NCBI RefSeq assembly: GCF_000237925.1
Contig: NC_031502.1
Coordinates: forward strand, 55,239,943-55,303,942
Direction of reading: 5' to 3'
DNA from: Schistosoma mansoni
Taxonomy: Eukaryota; Platyhelminthes; Trematoda; Strigeidida; Schistosomatidae
DNA length: 64,000 nucleotides
The notes beneath the pieces are model-generated. The model worked only from the letters and a program-made list of their open reading frames with translations. It was not told the origin of the DNA and ran no database searches. Positions 21,725 to 33,699 of this stretch are shown here, in pieces. The translations under genes were made by a program, and so were the position numbers. Each line of letters begins with the position of its first letter. Positions within the stretch are counted from its first letter, which is position 1.

Positions 21725-22165
21725 TATGAAATCTCCACAAAACCCCTTCTGATTATAATCATATCCTCACTAGTGACTGACTTCAAGCAACACGTCCTGC
21801 AGTTCTAGTGAGAAGCAGTGACCAGTGCAGTTCAACGATGTCTGTTGTGACATAACAACTCACTGAAGACAATTGGTGAACGGTTGCTCAAACTTCATGG
21901 ATTGGTTGACGTTATACATTAACACCGTTGACTGCCGGCCGGCTCAGTGGTCAATCGGTTAAGTGCTCTGGCGCGAGACTGGTAGGTTTTGGGTTCGAAT
22001 CTCGTTGGGCGGGATCGTAGATGCGCACTGCCACTGAGAAGTCCCACAATATGACGAAACGGTCGTCCAGTGCTTCCAGGTTTCGATGGTGGTCTAGCTT
22101 CAATTGACTCATGATTTCAACTATGAGAAATACTGAAATCTCCACAAAACCCCTTCCGAAAAATA
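21725..22165 (+). repeat. HHR-SINE B, most complete sense unit
   Basis: Opens and closes with the same terminal motif (ATCTCCACAAAACCCCTTC at about 21729 and 22139), as expected for one unit plus the end of a tandem neighbour. Order: CTCACTAGTGACTG body; tRNA-like head with A box (GGCTCAGTGGTCAATCGG) and B box (GGGTTCGAATCTC) at about 21940-22005; hammerhead at about 22030-22078; tail TCAATTGACTCATGATTT. The core reads CACTGAGAAG, so this ribozyme copy is mutated. Confidence 0.8.
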
Positions 22166-22364
22166 TGATTTCTAATCATCAGCATCACAAAAATACAATC
22201 CCAACATTCGAATACAGAATCATGTACACAAATTTAGGTCACATATTCTGTGTATAAGAGTTCAACGAATCAAATCTACTAACTATTGATTATAATTCTT
22301 ATTTCAGGTCATAATTATCGATTACTGATTTGTTATGTAACTATGAAATATTAAATTCATTTGG

Positions 22365-22778
22365 TATTGTTTGTTTGAATCCTCCCATTGATGTTTTTGG
22401 ACTGCATTTGATCAGTCTCTTATCGGCATATGTGCATACTGTGCATATTGCCTTGATATAGCCCTAATTCACAAGCATTATAAGCAAAGATGGATAGTGG
22501 CTAGCAGTGTAATCCACCATGCGCGTTTCGTCCTATTTGTGACTCGTCAGCTGGATGTACCTGCATCTCAGAGTTGATGTTCATTCTGGGGCTCGGACCC
22601 AGTAGGACTCAGTAGCTGAGTGTATAACGCGATGGTGTTTGAAGCGAAAGGTACTGGGTTCGAGTACCAGAGTGAACATCAACTCTGAGATGCAGATACA
22701 TCCAGCTGACGAGTCCCAAATAAGACGAAACGCGCGTCGTGGATTCTGCTGCTAGCCACTATCCATCTTTGCTTACAA
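22365..22778. repeat. HHR-SINE A, inverted dimer with two hammerheads
   Basis: An antisense copy (22365-22612) switches at GGACCCAGTA/GGACTCAG into a sense copy (22612-22778). Hammerhead-like sequences at 22512-22556 (minus) and 22700-22745 (plus) both keep CTGACGAG and GAAA but have changes in stem I/II or at the cleavage site. The two arms could form one long hairpin transcript. Confidence 0.8.
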
Positions 22779-22944
22779 TGAAATATTATTATTTCATAAT
22801 GACTTTTTAATTTGTTGTTTTATCTTTTTTTTCTTAAATCTACATTTCCTTGCAAACTAGACAATAACTACCATTTGTTCAAAATGAAATCACTAATCTA
22901 TACAAATTATTTTTCATTCAAATCATGAACTAATCTAAGATATC

Positions 22945-23400
22945 AGAAGGGGTTTCGAGGATATTATAGTAACTTTATTAGTTCAGATCATCAGTCAATT
23001 GAAGCTAGAGCACCATGGAAAAGCTGGAAGCACTGGACGGCCGTTTTGTCCTATTATGGGATCAGTGGAGTTCAACCATGTCTGTTGTGAGATAGTGACT
23101 CACTGAAGACAATGGTGGATATGTCTCTCAATTACGTGGATTGGTTGAAGATGGACTTCAACACCGTTGGATGCCGGTTTAGTGGTCCAGAGTTTAAGCG
23201 CTCACGCACGAGACTGATAGGGCCTGTGTTTGAATCTCGCGAGGTGCGATCGTGAATACGCACTGCTAATGAGTCCCACAATATGACGAGACGGCCGTTC
23301 AATACTTCCAGGTTTTCCATGATGATCTAGCTTCAATTGACTCATGATTTCAACTATAAAATTACTAAAATATCCACAAGAAACACCTTCTGAAAATAAT
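22945..23400. repeat. HHR-SINE B, inverted dimer
   Basis: The antisense arm (AGAAGGGGTTTCGAGG to CTATTATGGGA) switches at about 23062 to sense at TCAGTGGAGTTCAACC. The sense unit has a tRNA-like head at about 23175-23235, a hammerhead with CTAATGAG, and the full 3' tail. Confidence 0.75.
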
Positions 23401-23635
23401 AAATTAACTGATATCAAATGTGATATTGAAATTTATAAATTAACATTAACTACCTCTAGTGATATAGAATTGAACAAAATGGTTTAGTAATGTCAATGAA
23501 TCAATGAGCACTATAATTGTAAACTGTACACTAATCAATAAACTAAGTTCAACATTTAAGACTAGTACTCATCTAATGACTTAGTCACTTATATTCAGGC
23601 AACATCATATTTACTAACATACACCGTAGCCATAG

Positions 23636-23656
23636 TATATATATATATATATATAT

Positions 23657-23695
<39 letters not shown>
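23636..23695. repeat. (TA)n(GATA)n microsatellite
   Basis: About 11 TA followed by about 9 GATA units. Confidence 0.95.
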
Positions 23696-23799
23696 TCCTG
23701 AAATAGTGACCTTGAATAAGATCATATATATAACTGGCATTCGGTACTTAATTAATAAGTTTATTAATGAGATTGAATTCTAGCTATAAGTTGAGGATC

Positions 23800-24360
23800 T
23801 GTGTACTATGCACTACTGAGGAGTCTCAGACTAGGACGAAACGGCCATTTAATGATTTCAAGTTTTCTAGCTTAGATTGATTCATGAATTCATCTTTGAA
23901 AAATATTAACTTATATTAAAGGAGAACTAATTTGAATGAACGAGATGAATCATTTTGATGTTGACTTCTGTATTGATAACAATTGTTCTCATTGTGAAAA
24001 GAAATAGAGGAAGTTAGATATTAGACGTTGATTTGAAGTATTCACTTTTATACTGGATTAGACATCCCTACCGTAGGGGATTTATAGAGGATTTTTCTTT
24101 TAATTTGATAGTCAACAATATGAAATTATCTTAGTCAATCAACCAGAGAAAATAAGGAACTATAAGAAATAAAAGTATCACTATAGACCACCAATGGTGA
24201 CTAATCATGTGCTCACTAGTGATTACCGTTAAGAAGTAATTCCAGGGGTTTAGTGAGAAGCCATGACCACTAGATTTCAACCTTGTCAAGTGTAAGGCAG
24301 TTACACATCAATTACATTAGAAGATGGTTGTTGGATACTACGAACTGATTGAAGTTAAAC
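23800..24360 (+). repeat. HHR-SINE B, two decayed partial copies
   Basis: 3' end with CACTACTGAGGAGTC and ACGAAACGGCC at 23800-23900; body part (CTCACTAGTGATTACC to TTGAAGTTAAACAT) at 24195-24360. Confidence 0.55.
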
Positions 24361-24364
24361 ATAT

Positions 24365-24520
24365 ATATTCTTAAATTCACTTGGTGTTGTTTACTTGTGT
24401 CTTCCCATTGTTATTGAACATCAACTCTGAGATGCAGGTACATCCAGCTGACGAGTCCCAGATAGGACGAAACGCGCGTCCTGAGTTCCACTGCTAGCCA
24501 CTATCCATCTTTGCTTATAT
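24365..24520. repeat. HHR-SINE A, short inverted composite
   Basis: An antisense 5' body piece (AATTCACTTGGTGTTG) switches at about 24416 to a sense head-end and hammerhead. The hammerhead (24442-24486) has an intact CTGACGAG/GAAA core but stem I partner CTGAGT, a weakened pairing. Confidence 0.75.
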
Positions 24521-25082
24521 ATATTCTTAGTTGAAATTATTGAAGATCATGAAAACCGGATATAAATTTATTTGAATCCCAATTTTAATAGTGGTATGGT
24601 TCTAGCAATTTACTATCATAGTGAGGTAAGTGAAAGGTCTTGTTCAGTAACTATATTGACGAAATTTAGGGTGTTTTGAATACCATGAATAACGGTGCCC
24701 AGAACACATGGGATAAAATTCTCTCCACTTAAATAAAACATGTCTTTTCTTCACTGATCTGTATCAAGATCTTATTCGGGTACGTTGACCTCGTCAACAG
24801 CCCTGGATGATGAAATCATAGCCCAGATAGAAATAGCTCATTGGAATTTTCAGAATTTCCTCCATGTGTGACATAGGTCACCCTACATAATGGATAGTAT
24901 ACTGTGTACCAAATGATTCTCTATTGCCTTTTGACATGATAGGTTGAAAATATTCACTCATAGATGTCATCTAAGCACTGTTTATAAATGGTCAAACCAC
25001 AGTATTTGTAATTCTGTGGTTTGGTTTAGGGTTCCCGTAAGATATGTGAAATAGGCTAGTGAACTTCTGATTTTCCATTACC

Positions 25083-25716
25083 CTGGACGATGTGGAAACA
25101 TTCACGTATCTGTGTAGCCGCATCGTTGATAAACAAGGATAATCGGATGCAGACGTAAAGGCGAGGGTTGGTAAAGCAAGGAGAGCATTCCTACAGTTGA
25201 AGAACATATGGAACTCCAAACAACTCTCAATTAACTTAAAAGTGAGAATCTTCAATACGGACATCAATACAGTTAGTACTACTGTACGGAGCTGAAACGT
25301 GGAGAACTACTACATCCATCGTCAAGTAGGTACAAGTGTTTATAAATAGTTGTCTTCGCAAAATACTCAACATTCACTGACCGGATACTATCAGCAACAA
25401 CCTACTGTGGGAGAGGACAAAACAGCTTCCAGCTGAAGAGGAAATTAGGAAAACACGTTGGAAGTGGATAGGACATACAATGAGGAAATCATCAAACTGC
25501 ATCGCGAGGCATGAGCTAACTTTGAATCCGGAAGTAAAACGGAAAAGAGGAAGGCCGAAGAACACATTACGTCGGGAAATAGAAGCAAATATGAAAAAGA
25601 TGAATGTTAGCTGGAAATAACTAGAAAGGATTACCCAAGACAGGGTTGGATGGAGAATACTGGTGTGCGGCCCATGCTCCTCGACAAGGGGTAACAGGCG
25701 TAAGTAAGTAATTAAG
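25083..25716 (+). mobile_element. RTE-clade LINE 3' end fragment
   Basis: From the DVETFTYL region through [20 protein letters not shown] to GGGGTAACAGGCGTAAGTAAGT. Several frameshifts. Confidence 0.85.
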
Positions 25717-25739
25717 TAATGAAAATCAAACATGTAAAA

Positions 25740-26835
25740 CTCTTTTTTAAATCAATACACAAATAGAAAAGAAGATACTTACTTTTTTTTAGAATTTTCT
25801 TCCCCCACCCCAATTGAAACAATATCCAAATATGTTAAAGATATATTTTTTTATTAATTAACTTGATAATTACTCTTTCAACTGGTTATTACCAAAAACA
25901 GATTGATGTAATATTGACTACACTCTTTATAATGTTTATTTATTTATTATTGGTTGGTAACAGTACTGTATAATCAATTAAGTTCTTTCAAATATTATAC
26001 TACTATAATAAATGAATGATTGTAGTAATATAGTGAATATAAGAAGAAGACATATCTTCTTTAATAATTGGTCATTTATTTCATTGGATTTATGTTATTG
26101 TAACTCTTTAGTTGTGTTTTTTTTTATTTTTTCAAGAAAAATAATATCGATTGAGTAGTTCCAATAATAATTTTATATATCATTATTATTACTATTATTA
26201 TTATTATTATTATTACTACTACTGAGAGAACACATCCCTTTTTTGTGTATACCCAAATTTATGTCTGCACAATATCTAGGGGGGGGGTGTGCATATGTGT
26301 TCACGTGTGAATGTTTTTAGGGTAAGACTTTAACACACTATTGGGTGTATGTGTGGGTGGGTGGGGGGGGTGTTTGGTTATGTGGCCATAGGAACCTATT
26401 AGAGTATCATTCAATGTTTATTGCTCCTGTCTGTCTGTATATCTATCTATCTGTTCAAGTTTTAAAATTAAATATTACACATGTAATATACATATATATG
26501 TATATGTTAATAATACCTATTCATATATGATCCTAATTAATCATTAATAATGATGGTTTCATTGTGCAAATGATTTATTATTAATGATTAGTTCATACGA
26601 CAATATTACACAATCAGCACAGTAAAGTTTATAATATTTACTGTGTAAGTAATAAAATAAATGATCACACACAAACATACACCCCTATGCTTCAGTATAT
26701 GTGTATATTTGTTTGTGTGTATAGTAGAATACAAATATATATATATATATATATATATTGATATATATTGATATGTCATTATCATCAATACAGTTATTTG
26801 ATATTGTGTGCTTTTTAAAATGATAATACATATTA
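25740..26835. other. AT-rich sequence with simple repeats
   Basis: (TTA)n at about 26190-26220, G-runs at 26279-26288 and 26356-26370 that could form G-quadruplexes, and (TA)n at about 26735-26760. An inverted ATAATTAATCATTAAT-type stretch lies at about 26530-26590. No gene seen. Confidence 0.5.
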
Positions 26836-26837
26836 TA

Positions 26838-27330
26838 TGGTTGAGATCATGAGTCAATTGAAGCTAGATCATCATGGAAAACCTGGAAGCACTGGACAGC
26901 CGTCACGTCATATCGTGGGACTCCTCAAAAGTGCGTATCCACAATCCTGCCTCATGAGATTTGAACCCAGGATCTATCAGTCCTATCATATGCTCACTAG
27001 TGACTGGCTTCAAAAAGTATGAGAAGCAGTAACCAGTGGAGTTCAACCAGATCTGTTGGGAGATATCAACTCACTGAAGATAATGGTGAATGGTTGCTCA
27101 ATTTCGTGGATTGGTTGAAGTTAAATATTAACACCGTTGGAAGCTGGCCGGCTCAATGGTCTAAAGGTTAGGCGCTCGCGCGCGAGACTGATAGGTCCTG
27201 TGTTCGAATCTCGTGAGGTGGGATCGTGGATGCGCACTGTTGATGAATCCCACAACATAACGAAACGTCTGTCCAGTGCTTCCAGGTTTTCGATAGTGAT
27301 CTAGCTTCAACTGACTCATGATTTGAACTA
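26838..27330. repeat. HHR-SINE B, inverted dimer with long arms
   Basis: The antisense arm (26838-26980) includes the hammerhead and half the head. It switches to a sense unit starting at CATATGCTCACTAGTGAC, with head at about 27145-27215, hammerhead (GTTGATGAATCC, ACGAAACG) and 3' tail. Confidence 0.75.
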
Positions 27331-27596
27331 TATAAAATAATTATTATTATTAATGGCTTTATTCAATATTATATATTGATACAATATAGAATTCTCAGCA
27401 CGAGGTATTATAACAAGAATTCTTTTTACCGAAAAACAAGAAGTGAGTCTGTAAAACTTATGAAATTTGAGACATGCTTTAGAATACAGATTATTGACTA
27501 AGTTAACTCTAAAAACCCCTCCGTCACAGAGCATATTCATTAGGTAAGATATTACAGAACTTTTATAGATTTACTTGCGTGCATGGATTTTAATAC

Positions 27597-27715
27597 CGAT
27601 GTCATTGATGAACAAGAAAGATCTAATGCAGGCGTAAAAGCAAGGGCTGCATTCCTACCATTGAACAACATATAGAACTCAAAACAACTTTCAACCAATA
27701 TCAAAATCGCACTTC
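27597..27715 (+). mobile_element. Short RTE internal fragment
   Basis: Matches the SIIDE...DADV to LSTN region of the intact RTE with small deletions. Both ends missing. Confidence 0.7.
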
Positions 27716-27744
27716 AGTTGAGTACCTGTTCCACATAACTCTGA

Positions 27745-28136
27745 TATCTAAGTTCACATGGTATTGTTTACTTGAATCTTCCTACTGATATTTAGGACTG
27801 TAATTGATTCGTCCCTTACTGGCATATGTGCATAATGTGCGTATTGCCTCAACATTGTTTTAAGAGAGTGATCGATTACAGTCCTAAATATCAATGGGAA
27901 GATTCAAACAACCAATACGAAATAAATCCAAAGCTTCATCCCATTGCACAATGAAATGGCTATCAGGAATCAGTAACTAAGTGGATAACTCGATGGCATT
28001 TGAAGGGAACGTTACTGAGCTCCAGTCTCAGAGTGAACATCAACTCTGAGATACAAGCACATCCAGCTGACGAGTTCCGGATAGGACGAAACGCGCATCC
28101 TGGATTCCACCGTTAACCACTATCCATCTTTGCTCA
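27745..28136. repeat. HHR-SINE A, inverted dimer with full sense unit
   Basis: Antisense 5' body (27745-27868), then a sense unit with tRNA-like head (A box about 27970, B-like about 28018) and hammerhead at 28061-28105. Confidence 0.8.
28061..28105 (+). ncRNA. Hammerhead ribozyme (family A), core kept
   Basis: ATCCAG, CTGACGAG, stem II TTCC/AGGA variant, GAAA, GCGCATC, CTGGAT. The core and stem I are intact; one stem III pair is lost. Confidence 0.7.
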
Positions 28137-28139
28137 AGT

Positions 28140-28585
28140 TTAATATCTATTTTAATATTTTACTTATACCATGTAAGTTTTAATAACTGAGTTCATTCCT
28201 AAAATAATCATACCATATGTATATGAAATAAACAAACAATACTATTCAAATGTCTCTTTTCAATGTATTGATCAATTCAACTGTTTAGTAAACTTGCTTC
28301 AGTTAATCAATCTATGGAACATTCTTCTACTATTGTTAATATATAAAATAGTTCTATATAGTAAATAAGTAACTAAGTGTGAGTAAATCAGTTAGAAAGT
28401 GGAATGTGACAGTAGATTTGACCTTTATGCAAATTCTTTTTGTATATGTAAGATATTAAGTTATATAGTAATCTATGAGATTTTAAATAATGATGATAAC
28501 TAGAATGATAACATTAACATATCATACTAGTCCATGTCATTTACTACTTAAACTATGATAAGTAGTTTTATCTGCAAAACAACAA
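28140..28585. other. AT-rich intergenic sequence
   Basis: No identifiable feature. Confidence 0.4.
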
Positions 28586-28589
28586 ATAC

Positions 28590-29075
28590 TCCTATATAGT
28601 TGAAATTATGAGCCAATTGAAGCTAGATTACAATGGGTAACTTGGAAGTACTGGACGGCCCTTTCGTCGTATTGTAAGACTCCCCAGCAGTGCTCAACCA
28701 CAGTCCCGCCTCATGAGATTCGATAATAGGACTTTTCAGTCTCGTGCGCGAGCACTTAAACTGTATACTACAGAGTCGGCACCCAACGTTGTTAATGTCT
28801 TACTTCCAACAATCCATGAAATTGAGCAACCATCCACCATTGTCTCCAGTAAGTTGATATCTCCCTACAGATTTGGTTGAACTGCACTGGTTACTGCTTC
28901 TCACTAGGACTCCAGGAAATACCTAATGGAGCCAGTCACTAGTGAGCATATTATCATTCTTAGAGGGGGATTTGTGGAGCTTTTAGTAACTTTATATAGT
29001 TGAAATCACGAGTCAGTCGAAGCTAGAACACCATGGAAAACCTGGAAGCACTGGACGGCCGTTTCGTCCTATTAG
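28590..29075 (-). repeat. HHR-SINE B, antisense tandem (about 1.25 units)
   Basis: An antisense unit at 28590-28970 (hammerhead at about 28650-28697, head, body to CACTAGTGAGCATATTATC). A second antisense 3' end follows head-to-tail at 28972-29072 (GAGGGGGATTTGTGG to GCCGTTTCGTCCTATT). Spacing about 395 bp. Confidence 0.75.
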
Positions 29076-29259
29076 AATTAATTATTAGCATCTGATAAAT
29101 AATAATAATGTTACAATTGTAAAGACGCATAAATGGTAAAATTAACCAATCATCTGTTCTATATATAATGACAAGTATAAAAAAGAATAGAGGGAATGGC
29201 TTCTATAAAGTTTTCTGACCATTCTCTTAGAAATCTATGATTAAAATAAACCTGCAGCA

Positions 29260-29578
29260 GCAATTTGGAAGACTCTTCTGGTCTCCCACATTCTCCGGAC
29301 GTTCCATGTACCCATAAAAATTGATGCTCTGGTTGTTAGAAGGTTCATCAGCCTCATAACTTCCGAAGGAACTCAGCTTTCATCATGAGACGTCATAATT
29401 ATTCCTTCAACCGCCAGGGCAGAGTTTAAATCGTTTGAATAATTTTTTTTCTGGCTAGCGTTTTTTTGGCGAGTTGGTTTTCTACGGGATGATGTCGCTA
29501 ACCCCATGCCCAACCCTCCTCCTTTACCCGGGCTTGGGACCGACAGAAGCCCCCGGAGGAGCTATAGGCGGATAATTT
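29260..29578 (-). mobile_element. RTE LINE 5'-end fragment (5' UTR plus first codons)
   Basis: Antisense match to about 38770-39090 of the intact RTE: the GC-rich 5' UTR (GGGTTGGGCATGGGGTTAG on the minus strand) and codons from the start region through GTWNVRRMW-like sequence. It stops abruptly and lacks everything downstream, unusual for target-primed insertion, which normally loses 5' ends. Confidence 0.8.
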
Positions 29579-29579
29579 A

Positions 29580-30180
29580 TATATTGTCAACAATCAATAA
29601 ACTCTACTTCACAAAGCTATATAGAGGTCGGTACCGACTTATACTTCTTTCATCTGTTAAATTATTCAACAATGACTTAACATACTTGTCGTCTTGAGAA
29701 TTTTGTTCTGATGTTCAATCGTTAGTGAATACAATAATCATATATCATGTGACATTACTCTATTTTTCACAGCAACCACTAGCAATTTTTTGTGATTTTT
29801 TACTAGAAGATAACCTTTTGAGTTTTGTTGTCTTCCGAATGACGTTTAACTGATTTATCTGTTTCTTTTGATTTACTTCCATCTATCTAATTATGATGTA
29901 TCTGGACCTCTGATAGTTCTTGCATCCTTGCCTTCTACAGATGACGTCTTAAATTTCAGTACTGAACTACTCACCATAAAAAGATGTAGCAAAAAAACAA
30001 ACGTAGAACGAAATTTCTTAGACTGGCGTTTTTAAATCTGATTGATAGTCCAAGCCTTGTTTCCCATTTTTGAATATCGTTCTGTACTACTAAATACTAG
30101 AAATAAGTAGTTTATATAGGAATTTTTAAAAACTTGTAAATTTTAAACGAATAGTTTGAATCAGTTTCAGGAAAGCGATT
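29580..30180. other. Intergenic sequence, no feature recognised
   Basis: No coding or repeat assignment. Confidence 0.35.
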
Positions 30181-30425
30181 ACCCCATTTAAAATTACATC
30201 ACTCAGCTTCATTAGTGAAGTATTATCACCGAGCGGTTTTTACTTCGACTGATTTCTTGTAGGACTGAGACGTTTGTAATCGATTGATTATCGAGTATCA
30301 ATAAATTTCATTTCTATCTAGACCTTTATGCCGATCGAACTCTATAAATCAAGTTGCGATATGGTCACGAATCTGAGTTACCTGACATTGTGTGAGTAGT
30401 GTTTACTGCTACAAAAACTAAACAA
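30180..30425 (-). repeat. HHR-SINE family C body, decayed
   Basis: Resembles 90-290: TTGTAGGACTGAGAC, ATTGATTA, GATCGAACTCTATAAATCAA, GTTGCGATATGGTCAC. No recognisable hammerhead remains. Confidence 0.45.
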
Positions 30426-30739
30426 TCCAACAACATCTTGAACCCTTCATACGAGTCTTGATTATACTGGCCAATAAAATTTAAAGACAGTTGCGTCAAA
30501 ATAATTACTCATGAGTAATATAGGTAACTTTGAATAAATGTGAAAACATCATCATACACCACTTTCATCACAAAGACTGAATAAAAGAATCTTGATATCT
30601 TTTCAAAAGCACCCAACCTGATGACATCTTTGTTTTTAATGGGATCTTTATGTAAAGTCTTAACAATTGACTAACTTAAACTGAGTTAAAATACAAACTA
30701 TGAGGTAACCGATTACAAATGATCTGCATTTATTTATAT

Positions 30740-31270
30740 ATTTATATGCATGTATCTATTTATTTAAACACATAAATATTGGTACAAGGAAGCACTAGAT
30801 ACATATGCGCCGCACAAATCTCATTTGATTTGTGTGAGAGTTGTGATACTGCCCAGGTGCCTAAACTGAAGAAGGTGGTTTTCTCAAGGAGCCACACCCG
30901 GAGACTTTGACATAAAGGTCTGATCCATAAGGCAGTGGAGCATCGTGAGAAGGTGCAGTTCTATGGCAGCCGATGACCAACGATTGATTCATACACCATT
31001 TTTCCCTCAGGATACTGGATCCCATGTGCACCATTGGTTTGAAATCAGGATTTTCCAACTCCTCCAGGTGAACCTTCCGTGTCCACTAACCCTGTTAATG
31101 CGCCGAACATTCGCTTTTTGTCCTCTCATTCTTGTAAACAACACCCTCACTGAGAGAAGGCAGTGAGTAGGACTTCCCTGGTAGAGGCTATACACGCGTG
31201 GCCATGTGAGAGCATTTGGAGATGGAGAGCTGACTCTCCCCACTTTTGTCTGTACCAGGGTATTGGGTGG
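30740..31270 (-). repeat. ATTT-tailed repeat T, full length antisense
   Basis: Tail TATTTATTTAAACACATAAA at the left, CTGTACCAGGGTATTGGG at the right. Confidence 0.8.
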
Positions 31271-31730
31271 CAGGATCTCTATACGTCATAGGAAAGTTTT
31301 ACTCAATCCTTTCTAGTAATGAAAGTGTTCCAGAGATATAAGATCATCTACCTAAATGTATAATACTTAATAAATTATTAGTTTTGGACTAGATAATTTC
31401 AAATTTTTGATTTATAAACAGAGATTTTTTATAGGCTCCTTCAAGTGATATATCAACATACATTTCATAAAAGTCATTTGCTAAGTTTGAATGAATGGAT
31501 TCAACTTCCCATAGGATAGTAATTGACTTATACAGTGTGGATATTCAAGCGACAATCACACGGAGATTTATGCATACTGCTTATAGAAAAAACCTAGACA
31601 TTAAAAAATATCACTTGCTTTCAAGTTTAGTAATATATCTTGTACATTAACCTTCCACATTTGATATGAGTGCTTTATGAACATTCCATATTTTCCTTCA
31701 ATGATATACAGAAGTATTATAAACAGAGAT
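31270..31730. other. AT-rich intergenic sequence
   Basis: No feature recognised. Confidence 0.35.
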
Positions 31731-31734
31731 GAAT

Positions 31735-32030
31735 GATGAATAGAAGTGAAATTCAGGATGCAAGTTTTGTTCAATTTGGAAGTCTTCATCTGAATGTGCC
31801 TGCATCCTAGAGCTGATGTTCACTACAGGACTCTCATCTTTATAGTTCGTTTCAAGTGCCATCGCGTTATACATTTACCTATTGAGTCCACATAATCATT
31901 AACTTGTGCAATGAAATCATTTTGTATTTATTGTTTGAATGTTTCCATTAACGTTAAGGACTTCAATTGATCAGTCTCTTATAAGTATATATGTATCCTA
32001 TGCGAATTGCCTCGATATTAGCTAAATAGG
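31735..32030 (-). repeat. HHR-SINE A, old antisense unit
   Basis: The degenerate hammerhead region (GAAATTCAGGATGC to CTTCATCTGAATG), tRNA-like head (TACCTATTGAGTCC) and body (GTCTCTTATAAGTATATATG) are recognisable; the ribozyme core is lost. Confidence 0.6.
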
Positions 32031-32142
32031 AGTTATCACAGTTAGTGTAAGATGTATTATGAACCTTAGCCGATAGGCTGAAAAATATCACATGACTTCT
32101 CTATGTAACAACTCCTGTTTAAGATTAATGAACATCTGACAG

Positions 32143-32599
32143 TTTTCAATTTCTCAATAGTTTATTTTCAAGTTTAAAGTAACATTACAATTATCATTTG
32201 ATTATTTATGACCATTGATTACAACTGATCTCATTGATTAACTAGGCACGTTGGGCACTACTTATTACGTCATCATTATCACCATCATCATGGACTATCA
32301 TCATATCAACAAAGGTCAATCATCGAGACAGACAGGTTGTTTCATTTAATAATTACCAATTCATCTCTTCCCATCTCACGTTGGTTCTTACAATTTCTTA
32401 CTAGTGCAATCAATTTGATTGAGTGAATGAATTTCCTTTTGGAGGGAGAAACGACTATACTATTATACTCACAATGAATACTTTTCTAATTATTCTTCTT
32501 TGATTACCTCACTACTAAATCATGTGACTTTTATATGTGTAAACAAACAATTGACTCATTTTGAATGAAAATATTTAGAAATTAATATCGAGCCTAATA
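32143..32599 (+). repeat. Inverted 458-bp duplication, copy 1
   Basis: Near-identical in inverted orientation to 48801-49258, with only a few differences found by eye. Starts TTTTCAATTTCTCAATAG, ends ATTAATATCGAGCCTAATA. No reading frame, poly(A) tail or terminal inverted repeat was seen. Confidence 0.8.
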
Positions 32600-32974
32600 A
32601 TTTTCTGTAGGGCCAGTGAAATGTCACTGAGCCCTAGCCAAATTATCCGGCAGTTGAGTCACTGAATATCGAACAGATCATCGATCCCCATTAAGGTCAA
32701 GGACAACCGACGCTCACCAGTTAATCATGCGCCATGGACTGGTCCATGCGGCAGTGATCTCACTCAATTCTCTGTACTCATTCATACCAATATATTTACG
32801 TATTAACGTCCTTTGTGTTATACGGTCTTCAAAGCAGCCATAGTACTTTGATATGTTGAAGGGGTAATACACGTTAGATGCTGACAGCGAGGTGTGACTT
32901 CGAAGTTAGCTGGTTTGTCACAGTATGTTGATTTCAATGATAAATAAAATCAAGTTTCCAATACTGACTACACT

Positions 32975-33019
32975 ACACTGCTGAGGAGCCCCGTTCTAGA
33001 ACGAAACAACCATCCAGTA
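32975..33019 (+). ncRNA. Hammerhead ribozyme (family B), tandem copy 1
   Basis: CACTG, CTGAGGAG, GAAA and CCATC before CAGTAC. Core nucleotides are kept; the outer stem I pair and part of stem II differ from consensus. Confidence 0.6.
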
Positions 33020-33324
33020 CTTCCAAGTTTTCAGTAATGGTCTAACATTGACCGATTCATGATCTTAATCTCCACAACCCTGTACTGATAATTATCATAT
33101 GCTCACTAGTGACTAACTGAGAGAGGTAATTCTCGGAGTTCTAGTGAAAACCTATGACCAGTGGAGTTCTATCGTGCCGGGTGTGAGGCAGTTATCCACC
33201 AAAGACAATAGAAGATGATCGCGCAACATCATGGATCGACTAAAGTTAGACATTAACATCTTTGGATGGTCAATCACGTGACCGAAGGTCCTGGGTTCGA
33301 ATCGTGCATGCGGGATCACGAATG

Positions 33325-33372
33325 CGAGTAGCTGAGGAGTCCCACAAAAAGACGAAACGGTCACCTAGTGCT
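33325..33372 (+). ncRNA. Hammerhead ribozyme (family B), tandem copy 2
   Basis: CTGAGGAG, stem II GTC/GAC, GAAA and CACC before TAGTGC. Stem I is short; activity uncertain. Confidence 0.5.
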
Positions 33373-33699
33373 TCCAGGCTTCCAATAGTAGTCTAACATC
33401 AATAGATTCGTGTTCTCAATCAAAAAAATAATAAACGGAAATAGTTTATCAATCAATGCTGTGTTCGAATACATTAGTAAATCTAAATAAATTATCATTT
33501 CAAATAAACATAGGTAAATAAACTGAATGATGAAGGGATATTGAATTCATACACTAAACAACATTTAATTCCAAGAATTACAAAATCTCCTGTGGTAATG
33601 TAGTGATTGAGAACATAAGTGGGGACAATCGAATGTATTTCAGCACACAATTACAGAATTTGCCAGTAAAACCATACAATAAATGCTTCATTTGCTAAA

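Larger units (their letters stand above)
32975..33425 (+). repeat. HHR-SINE B, sense tandem with two hammerheads
   Basis: A 3' end with hammerhead 1 (32975-33019) is followed by a complete unit with head (about 33260-33305) and hammerhead 2 (33325-33372), then the tail. Distance between the two CTGAGGAG motifs is 351 bp. Confidence 0.75.

Noticed and set aside
23636-23695. Regularly spaced repeats as a CRISPR-like array
   Set aside because: Plain TA/GATA microsatellite in a eukaryotic genome.
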